From Solea solea (taxonomy: Eukaryota; Chordata; Actinopteri; Pleuronectiformes; Soleidae), in the NCBI RefSeq assembly GCF_958295425.1, contig NC_081150.1:12647001-12711000 (forward strand): a stretch of 64,000 nt of DNA, given 5' to 3'. Below, one piece after another: positions 28,701 to 40,217 of the stretch. Positions within the stretch are counted from its first letter, which is position 1; each line of letters begins with the position of its first letter. A program made the translations under genes and the position numbers. The notes beneath the pieces are model-generated. The model made no database searches, was not told the DNA's origin, and was given only the letters and a program-made list of their open reading frames with translations.

Positions 28701-31700
28701 GGACCTGTACCACCGAATGAACATAAAAAAACTTCAGTTGTTCAGTAGTTTGACGGGATAAACACTTCTTGCCCCACCAACCTCCGTGCTGCCGGTGTAT
28801 ACATACAAATGCTCCCCAAATCAGGACAGATTTGCTTGACAGAGCATGTTTTCACATGAAAGAAGCAGCAAACAAATAAAGTCTCATAGTCTACAAAGAA
28901 CAAACAGAGGCAGAATAATGACATCACCACCAGCAGAAGTCACCACATGTTACGCAACGGAGCTTTAACATGACAACAACACAGCACCAGCTGAAGAAAA
29001 CTGGAACATCGATTGACAGAATACCCGCTGGGACATGGGTCTGAATGCTGCCAAGGTCACATACAAACATGTTTTTTTTCTAACGCTTATAAATGAGGCA
29101 CAAAGGTGAGCTCTTGGCTCAGCAATGGAAAAAATATCAAGAAAAGGCTGCACACATAAATCTTAACCTTCATCTCGCTGGCCGTCTGAAAGGGGGCTCA
29201 GCTGTTGGCCGTCCAGTCATTCAGCACAGCACCACCCGCAGCATAGTGGGGGGAAAGTAATCCTTACACAGGACACACACACACACAGGCCTGTGTGTCC
29301 AATCACACTGTTTTAACTTTCTCCTTTTCTCACATGTGTACAAAAGAAAAACTTGGCACATACAGCTCAATCCCTTTCACACTTTATTGGCAGATATGTG
29401 CTGCAGGTTGAGAGGAATGCACAGAATTCTTATCATTTCCCACACATTCCTCCCTCCTCCCTTCACTGGTCACTTGTCTAAGCTTGTCCCACAACTAGCA
29501 GCACAGCCTTGTTGACGCTCTTCCATCGCCAAGATCTGGGAATTTGTGAGGGAAAAGAAATGCCTGGCATTCAGAGGAGATTAACCTATATCCCCACTTA
29601 GCAATTCGAAAAACACCTTTGTGGTGCACTGTACATAGGTGCCTGCACGAGTGAAATCGGGGGGGGGGGGATGATTCAGCAAACCAGATGCACAATGAGC
29701 AAACTGTAAATCACTGCTGCAGAATGTGAAAGGACATTTGGAGAGGGGAAAAAAAAGAGAGGAAGCAATGTGAGTGGATTTAACTGGCTTCATTATCCTC
29801 TGACTGTTCAATCAAATCACTGTTTGGTCTTTCACAAGTGTTTTTGTTTTGGTTATGAGGACAGACTGACAGAGTTGGCATGACAGAACATGAGAGTGAA
29901 CCATGTGAACCTCTGGGGAGGAGACACGATTGAAAAACTGTTCACTGATTACTAAATTACTAAATTAATCGTCAACTATTTTGGTCATCGGTTTGAGTGT
30001 CAAGTTTTCTGATTGTTCTGTTTCTTAAATCTGAAAATGTTCTGGTTTCATCATTCTCAGATTTGAAAAACACTTTTTTTACATTTTCTGGACCAAACAA
30101 TTATTCAATGACCTAAAGAAAAACAATGGACAGATTAATCGATTATGAAAATAATCGTTAGTTGCTGCCCTAAAGACAAATAATTCAAATAGAATTCAGC
30201 CAAAATGAAAACTGCTAACTAGTTCAATTATTGTTCTCTGTCGTTTTAGACATGTTCAAATTTCAAAACAAGCTGCAGCCTCAAGTCTTCAGCTTTAATG
30301 CTGATGACAGTCTGACTATATCTAAACCAAGGCAAATCCTATAGTATATTTAGTGTATATCCAAAATAACAAATACATAATTAGGCTTGGAGAGTGACAA
30401 TACACTTGAGCAAATAATACTGCACTTTCATAACAAGATTTCAAAAATGTTCATAACCCAATGCACAGAACTACAGAAGAACCACAAAAATACACAGCAC
30501 TTGTCAAAATGGGTTTGCGGTGTGAGTCAACTGCACCTAAACACCGGCTGTAGTAATCCTAGCTGCCACCAACCTGTGTCACACACCTGTCAAAAGTTCC
30601 TACCTCTGAGTTTGAGCACATACTCGGCCATCTTTTACAGCGGGCCTCCACCAACTTCACCCAAATGAGCAGCGAAAGACAAAAAAAAATAAAAAATAAA
30701 AAGTGATGAAGAAGAGACAGTCCAGAAGTTTCAGCAGCTCAGAAGTGAAGCTGACATTAACTCTCTCTCCTCTGCCTCCTCATTCCTTGACCAGTGCAGA
30801 ACAGAAGAATGCAACAGCACAGAGAGAGAGAGAGGGAGTGAGAGAGAGAGAGAGAGGGGAACAGCCAGGGAACTAGAATGGGGGCAGAACACAACAGGAC
30901 AGGGCAAGCCAGTGTGGGGGAATCACGACGCTTTGAGAGATAGGGGATGAACACAGATAAACACTGTTCAGCACCATCGCTGCATGCAACAGGACAGAAC
31001 GCCACAGTCGGCACACGATGGGACAAAAAAAATGAAGGGACAAAGAGAAGCGGATCAGGCCCAGACGTGTGCACGAGCAGACAATGTGGTGGAAACGCGG
31101 CAAGTGTCTGTACTTTCCGTTTTCGCTGGAAATGTACTTCACTCAAGCAATACATGATATTATGTCAACACTGGACTGGGAGAGCACTTAAAATGTGTTT
31201 CTAATAGTTACAGTTAGTTTTTCTAAAAGAGAAATATTAAATTATCATGGTGAAAATGTGTGCGCACAGTATACTGGTATTATTTACCTTTTCAGGACCT
31301 TTTCTGGCATAAACACTGACCTTGTCAGGACCAGTGGACCTCATGGAGACCAAAACCTGGTCCTAACGAGACAGAAGCTTATTTCTGAGGAATTAACTGG
31401 TTGTTGTTAAGGTTAGGGCCCAGAGGTCTCAAACATGTGGCCCTCCAAATCAATTTCAAGTTATCATGAAAACAATTGGCATAAAGAGTGACCACTATTT
31501 TTACGACACATAAGGTAATATTTATCACATCAGTAAATGCAATACATATGTAGTGTTTTAATTACACTTTTATTTTTGATTGTACTTTATTTCTATGTCA
31601 TTTTGCACCAAAAATGGTTTTATTGTGAACTATATCGTTTCATATCAAAACAAAGACTTTTACTTTGAAATACTGCGAAAGAGCACCATGAATAACATAA

Positions 31701-32876
31701 CTGCGATATCGTGATGGAATACTGTGATACTGAAACCACACTTTTTTTTTCACTTGACTGACCTCTGTTTAACCAGACTAAACATTCAATGGGCCGGTTT
31801 AGGTTGTCCAAGTGAATAGAAGCCATTTCAGAGTGCTCAGAAGAATAGCTGCACGACAATGAACCCTATGAACAGTACAATCATAAAAATAAAGCTCCTT
31901 AGATACAAAAAAAAAAAAACAGCATGAGGGCATCTTTTCAAAAGGAAAAATGAGAAGGTTGTCTACCAGCTCCACATGTTTTTAATGGATGCAGCAAATG
32001 ATGCAAACCACATTTAGTACAGATAATTACAGATTTGGGGCAGAGCAGCCACGCAAACATCCGATAATTGTAGACTAAAAAACACACCAACAAAGAATCA
32101 ACAAAGCATAACTTTGCAGCATAAGGCTGCAGAAAAATGTGACACAATCAACTGGTGAATGCTTCAGCTCTTTAGTTTTGTCTCCTTCAACTAGTGGTAC
32201 AATGACTGGTCGAAATGTGCAGTGAATTAATAAACAGCTTACAGTAGTTTTGAGCGGCGACTCATAGGATTCAGAGTAAAAAATCCCCCGGCATGTCAAC
32301 TAGAGACGTGTTCATCCACTTACCTAAACCAGCACTGTTTTCAAGCTTTCTTTTCCTCCTGAAAAAGTCACGCTTTCTCCATGACATCCACTTACTGACA
32401 CTCATGACGGACAGAAAGGTTTAAACTAAAAAACAAACTGAGGGAGATAAAGAATAACAAATCCGGAACAGGAAGACAAGGTGGTTGTATGGTGGTTGTG
32501 TGAGAGAGAGAAAGAGGAAGAGGAAGAGGAGGTGTGAGAGCACTGATCGTCCACACTGTGTGTGTTTATTTGGGGGTGCTGAGTCGGGTGTGCTCGTCTG
32601 ACGTGACATCACAGCCGGGCCCACATACACGCTCAACGCGAGGGTGAGAAAAGTGAGTGACAAGAACAAGGGCTTCTTAATTAAGAGGTAAGTGACAGGT
32701 GTGTGTGTGTGTGTGTGTGTGTACATGTGTAAATAACAGCTGGAAACCCTGAGTAAATATGGGGATGACAGCTCTCACTCACACACCCCACACTGCAGAA
32801 TCTGACAGCAGATAAACGTGACCCACAGTGACCTGAAGCAGAACATGCACGCTACTACGGATACTACAACAGACAC

Positions 32877-32943
<67 letters not shown>

Positions 32944-35900
32944 AATGTCATGTTCAAGTAAAAGTGAAACCTAAAACACTCAAAAACAATCACAGGATCG
33001 CAGACAATTTAAAGAACACAAGCCACATTTCTGATTATTACACATACAGCAGGGCCCCAATACAAGGAGTAGTGGTTGAAATCTACCCAACAAAACAAAA
33101 TGGGACACCCCTTCAAGAACATAAAACATAACATACTGTATGTCATAAGCAGACACACCATGTTTTTGCAAAAAACAGCTGTAATTATACTGCTATTGCG
33201 GACTATGGGCTTTATTGAGTGTTTGTCTACAGCAAAGCAGAGACAGAAAACATACAATTTTATATTGTTGGCATATATATGTGTAAATATTAATGTCTTT
33301 TTTTTGGTGTGTGGGTATATACATCTCAGTCTGTGCAGAAATAATGTGTAAATAGTAGGTTAACGGATGATTTAACTAGTGAGTTTTGTAAGAGTTAAAT
33401 AAGAGTTTGCTTCCTCCTATACTCCTTTTCTGAGATGCTTTCAAATTCTCTGTTTTGTTTTCTTGTGTTATTTTCACAAACGGACCAGTTTGAGTGACAT
33501 GTACAAGACTGCAAACAGGTTTTATTTGAATTGGTTAAACTGGGAATAATAAGTTTTTACTATTTGTTGTGTCTTCATATAACACTCTGAACGTAAAAAC
33601 AACAATAAGAAAATGGAGGATAAGGAGGGATGGGGGCTAAGTGGTAGGAGCAAGTTGTTAAAACTGTTAATTAACACGTGACCCAGTGAGGGGAACAGGA
33701 TAAAGGCCCGAGTCCATTTGCTCATTGACATATTCAATCAATGAGGACCAACTGGGCAAACAACTCCATTCCCACAGAGAGGGTGAAATAACGAGGTGAG
33801 GGAACGAGCGCTCGGGGGGGGGGAGAGTCAGGAAGGAAAATATAAAGAGAAAGTTAATTTTCCTGTGTTTTGTTTTCTCTCTTCCTTTCCTTGACAAAGA
33901 GGAAGTAGAAGAGGAATAACAGTCTGCTTCACTCATGACCACCAGCCTCCAGAGTCTGAGTGAACTGACTGAGAGTTACAGCAGCTGCTCACGACTCAAG
34001 AGGGCTGGGTGAGCCTGCTGGTCTCAGAGTCAGAGAACCAAAAGGGACTTTCCACAAAGCTGCATCAGTCGTGACCCAAGAGGCAGGCGTCCTCCCTCCG
34101 TCCTAACACAGCACGTCAAAAGCATCCATTAACAAGATACTTATAGCTGTAAGCTATAAGTGTGTGTGTGTGTGTGTGTGTGTGTGTACACACTGGCATA
34201 AACATCTGTCTCTCCCTATCATTCACACACATACACACACATTTAATCTGCCTATGGTGATTCTTCAAATCCAAATCCACATCTGACTAATGGCTGGAAG
34301 AAATGAGTGGAGCCTTTTACTTTTATGGCTCACCACAAACATTGGCCGAGTGTACATGACACTGAGATCTATTTGTAGGGCTGACTCCAAGCTTCTGCTG
34401 TTGCCATGGCAATCCACATTGAAAATTTGTATTCCAAATCGTCTTGTGTTTTTAAATAAACATAATCACATGCAGGCATTACTGCAAATTTCCAGGGCGC
34501 CAATAAAATTGAAAAAAAAAAAAAAAAAATGGTAAACCAACACTATTCATTATGCATCACTGTCATAATTAGACGAGTACGTTACATCCAAGTCATATTT
34601 TCCAGCACTGAGTGAAACAGTGATACAGGAGCATGTTGACAGGTTACTTGTTACAAAACAGTAAGGCCTGAAATGATGTCCAAATTTACAAAAAAAAAAA
34701 CACAAAAAGTTAAGTGCCACGTTCAAAAGGAAATTGCCAAATCCAAAACAAGTTGGGCAAATCACCTGGCAACGGTAACTAACAGCTGAGCGGCTTTGCA
34801 ACTGATGAAATGCCCTTTTCCATCTAATATGACTCATTTCCGTGCAAACAGAGAGCAGTGGATATGGAAGATCTCGCATTTGAAAAAAATTGGGTATGGT
34901 CGTCTTTACAATCTATTGATGAGACGATTACTTATTCCACACGATTAGTCATGGATGGAATGAAAAGTCTACGTCTCTGTGTCCCCAAAAGCGCAGGGAA
35001 CCACATAAGATCTCGTCTACATATTAACTAAATCACTTACAATTAGGCTCAGTCACATCCCCGTGTTTTTGTTTTGTTTTGCCTCCCTGACTGTAACGGC
35101 CACTGTACGGTCTCTCTCTTTGATGTCAAATGTGCTGCAAGAGTTAGTGATGGAATAGTGTAATTAACTTTGGTGTTTGTTGTGCCCTCTTTCCTTCAGC
35201 CTCCCTTCCTGTAGAACTTTCTAGCAGGCAAAGCTATTCATCTTTCATTCTATTTATCTGTTTATTGTTGTAATTGGTATCAAAGCACCGTTGCCTTTAA
35301 AGTGCCTTTAAGGTGCATTGTCAAAGCCATTTTTTGTTATATATTAACCTTTGTATGTGCCTTTGTAAATCTATCATCAGAACCTGTACGACTTGTCGGT
35401 TTTACAACCTAACTCTGGTTAGTAGCTAACTAACTTCTAACGAACTGCTGTATAACTAACTACTTACTGTCTAACTAACTGACTGCTGTCTAACTGCTGT
35501 TTAAAGGCGACATAGACCGGAAGCTCCAATTAACGCTGCGTGTGTGTGTATCTGCGTCATTACCTCGTTTATGAAACCCTAAAGTTTCAGAACAAACAGT
35601 TCAGCCACTGCTGAGAAAATAGTGTTGTATTGTTTTCCTGGGCTCTGCGAAGCAGATCGGCATTTCCCTATGCTGATGATGTCATCAGAAATCCTCACCA
35701 CTCCTCTCACCACCGTAGCGCCTCCTGGTGCGGGCACTAGTCCGGGCACATCCGGTTGCGTACATTCAACCGCAGAAGAAGAAGAACTACTCTCCTGAGA
35801 TGCAGAGCATCCACCGTGCCAGAGGGGGAGCTGTGTATCTAAGAGCTGGCCTACCAATTACGTCACTTCCAGGTACCTGGCCAATCACAGGACAGTGGGA

Positions 35901-38900
35901 AAGCTCTCGTTGGCTGGCCAATCACAACACAGTCCACGGTCTGGGGGTGTGGTTTTGGTCTGAAACAGCGCGGCTGACGAGAGCGTCAGTGAGGAGATAT
36001 TTTGATCGGCTCGTTTGCAGCGACTGGGAGGTTTTTAACCATGAAAACAAGTTAATATATGTAAGTAGACCTCCATAACTAACATATATGTGCTATACCA
36101 GCATTCGATTTCACCTTTAACTGTGCAGAAAGACAGTCGAGTTGTACCCGCCGTACTTGTTCTGGTTACCCTTTCCAGAAGGGAGTATTGAGCTGAAAGG
36201 ATCAGCCAGTAAAAATCTGGACACTTCCTGACAGTTAACTTTGATATCACCCTGTGATCCACGCTCGTCACAAAACCGCAAGCACACACACCTTAATCAA
36301 ACGCCAGCATGATTTTTAATGGCCCCGTACGGCTACTGTAAGTTTGGGATTTACACTTGTTTTACAAGGGACTTCTCTTTCCACAATGATGTGTTTTTGA
36401 CTAACAGTTGCACTCTAGGGTCGATTTTCTCCAGGAAAAAGAAAAATACAAAAATCATTCAGAGGTTGTGGTCATCATGGCCACACTACACAGACGCCTT
36501 CATACTGAGCGGATGAGTCAGTGGTCCCACCAACATCAAGAGAAATTGATGGAAAGTGCACTTCTCCCACAATGCCACAGGCCTCCCCCACCAAAGAACT
36601 CAAATAAGTAGATTCCCATGTTCACATCCACATAATCTCTTTGCAGAAACATGGAGTCACAATATTCTGAAAGTTCATCTCTGCCCTCGAACCATATACC
36701 AAAAACAGACATGGTCTTTTAGGTTTAAGAGCGAACACGAAGTAAAATAGAAGAAAATAGAAGAAAAATGGAAAATGATGGTATTTCTCACATACATCAG
36801 AAAGCATTTTCCTAAGGGGTTAATGGTCTCAATTGCTAGTTTTAGGTTTTCTAGAATAGAAAATGATGTCAATTCTGTAAACTTTGTTCCCTTTTAGAGG
36901 AAAATAGACAATAAGGCATGGCACATATGAGTTATGAGTGGACACCAGTGTGACTGACACCTGTGGTGTGTTTCCACCAAGTGAAACGGTTTGGTACAAT
37001 ACAGGGGTATTTTTATTATTATCTTTGCGTTTTCTATTAGGAATAGTACCAAAATAACCAGCCACATCCTTTCCATATCTCGGTACCCTTGCCTTGGAGT
37101 ACCAGAGTAATGGTACGTTACAGTACGGGTGGAGCTAGACCCACGACAGTCAGCCGATTGGGCGACAGAAATGCGTTGCTCCATTGCGACCAGTGTTTCT
37201 TCAAAGCTAAAAAAAAAACTAGTGTTTTGAAACCAGAAGACGCCATCTTTTGGCCGTTGAAGTCCTGCTACAACATATTGCTCTGTGATAGATCTGTATT
37301 CTTATCTATACATCTATGCAACATTTAATGCACACGTTTGCAGTATACACCTATTTTAAAACACACAAAAACTGACACTAACATGTCACTCAAAATATGC
37401 AAAAAGAACATTTCTTTTTTTGTTTTAACTCATTCTTTAAAGGGTTAGTCAAAACTCTCTCTGAGTCTTAGCCAGGTTTTTGTTTTCATAAAGCCTGTCA
37501 TGCGAGGGGTCAGAAGGTAGATTGTGCAACATGGCTTTGCAGCCCTAATGAGCTAAGAGAAGGGGGCAGAGAGGGGGTGGGGGTGGCGTTGAAACGGGGA
37601 GGGGTTGCTTTGAAAAAGTTAGATTTTCAGAGACAGGAGAGTGGTTTGTATGTGTTCGACAACCACAAGCTCATACAAGGGTGATCATTTTCTGCCATTT
37701 CCAGCCTTCTCCAGAAGAGTTTAAATGTCACCCGGGCTGGGTGGAGTGTTTGAAGGCTTCTTACAGCTTTCAGCACATGCACATACACATACGCTTGCAC
37801 ACGGACCAAAGGGGCTGAGTCCCACACACAACCGCACCCAGGGGAGACGTTTTGGACGGCGTTTCTATTCCCAGATTTTCTAGCCAGGGTTTGATAGCTG
37901 GTTTCCTCCCACTTCCCAGGCAGCCAAATTCAGCTACTAGCAACAAGACTAACAACCACACACACTTGTGTCTATATATTGCCCTGAAAACCTACAGCTG
38001 CATTCCCACAGGACGCATCCCGTCCTCGGAGTCATGACACACTCATGAGAAGCCTCCCCGACCACAGATTCATTCAGCAAGTGAAATGTGGAACAATTAA
38101 GGAAAAAAATGAAATTAGATGACGACATCTCAGAAAGAAGGGTGGCCTCAGTGAAAGCTCCTTTGTTTTGATTTGTGTTCAGTGCTACCCACACATGCAG
38201 ATGCACACCCATTGTTGTATTTGCATCAACTGGCTGCCGCTGTATTCACTGACGGATTAAAAACATTTCCATGACTCCAGAAAGCCCTTCTTAACATTTT
38301 CTCCACTTATTCCTGATGAAGTTGTCCAGCTCTTTCATTTCCACGCACACACACACACACACACACACAAATGACAGCTGAAATATTTCCAAGCACTCGG
38401 CCCACCCCGCTGCGAACTGCCAAGTCTAGAATTAAGGATCTGTGACGTGGAGCCGAGCTCTGGCGTACGGTGACAAATAACACCGTCCACACCCTTGGGT
38501 TTGGTGAAGCTCACATTCCTGTTGTCCTGTTGTATCAGACAAAACTTCCGTCATTGTGCTACAAGTCACACCCAGAGATAATGAGAAAGCAGATGATCCT
38601 TTGTTTGGCTAAACGGGTAAAGCAAGAGAGGTGATGAATCTCGGCAAATTTTCAAATGGTACCTTAGACTCACTTCACTTATGCTCATATTTACAAATTA
38701 TCTTACGGATTGAAGAATAGTTGTGACACAGTGTCAGTGCTTACTTTGCTCCTGCACACGTTTTGGGATACAGGAGATGTTGCTGCCTCCATTACTAACT
38801 ATTAAATGTGTTGTTTTGTAAATCAGATGTTTAGAAAATGTTATTTTGTTTTAGCGGACTCAATCAAACAGTGGCTAAAAACACTTTGGCTTTTTTGCAT

Positions 38901-40172
38901 TAGCTTTTTCTCAACTCAGGGGAAAAAAAAGTTACTACCACTATTCTAGTAATACAAAGCTCAGTGCAAATCGGTGAAGTATTCCTTTAAATGACCACGT
39001 TAATTGGCCAGATTAAATAACATGTCAATCACAGTGTGTCTTTAATGCATGACATATTTGAAAATCTGTTCAACATGAGTTCACAGCCTGGGAGATCTGG
39101 GAGTTAGACTCTCTCAAGGTAATACAACAAAGTCAGTTCAATAACCTTAAATGGAAGCATCCAAAGCATCACAACAGAAACGAGTCATGGTTCACTAAAG
39201 CATTACAGATTTCTGAATAATAAAATAAAAGAGTAAATGATAAGTGACAAGCATTTGATTGTGTTTTAGGGGTGTCGATAGGAGGAACACTCTCATAAAG
39301 ACAAGAAAGGTTTGGAAAGAAAGAAAAAATTGTTACTACTACACACAAATACACAGAATAATACATCGACAAACGGGAGGAGAGGGTGGAAACAAAAGAG
39401 CCAACAAAGATTAAGAACCAAGACCAGGTCAGGTAACAAGAGCTATACAAGTGTCGTTTTGAGAAGGCCAGAGCTGAGCTCTCAAGTGACAAATAAACAG
39501 AGGGGGGGAAGGGGTGTTCATTATCGTGTAAAGGCAATTAAACAACGGCCTGTAACCCTGTGAATTATATCTGACCTTTCACATTTGTCTGCACTCTGGA
39601 ACAGACAGGGGGAGGAGAGTTGCACAGGCCTTCAGGGGGTTACAGGATAATCCATGCAGAAATACTGTCTGTAAGCACTCACCAACATCTGCTTCAGCAC
39701 CTTTAAGAGCTGCTGTTCTCTTTAGAACAAACCACACACATCTGGTTCCCCAACAGAGTTCAGCCCACCAAGTTAATATTAGAGATAGATTCAGTTTAGT
39801 TAGGATTTCTACTGATCTGTTTCATTTATAGTTTGATCTCCTTATTCATTGAAGCTTGTTTTGTCTGACCAGGTCTAAAACTCCTGAAATTTGCTTTATT
39901 TCATGATCCCAAAGCTAAAAAAGCAAAAAGCAGTTCCTTTTTCAACAATGAAAAGTTCAGCTCGCCAATCTCATAATTCTAACAAAGGACAGAGATTATG
40001 AAAAGTTTTGGTCATACGTGTTAACATGTTCACATTATGCTTTTCATTTTCCCCTTCCCCATAATAAACATCCCACATAAATGATTAGGGTATAAAAGAT
40101 TTGCTAATTACCAATAGAAAAGTGCCTGAAGTGCACCTTGATTGCATTCCAAGTGCTTATGCCACCAAGTCA

Positions 40173-40217
<45 letters not shown>

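Noticed and set aside
32421..32993. Minus-strand ORFs with Arg-Glu or Thr-His runs
   Set aside because: The peptides are translations of TC and GT microsatellites.
40174..40214. Repeated CA unit considered as a CRISPR-like array
   Set aside because: These are dinucleotide microsatellites; a eukaryotic genome with spliced genes would not carry CRISPR arrays, and there are no spacers.
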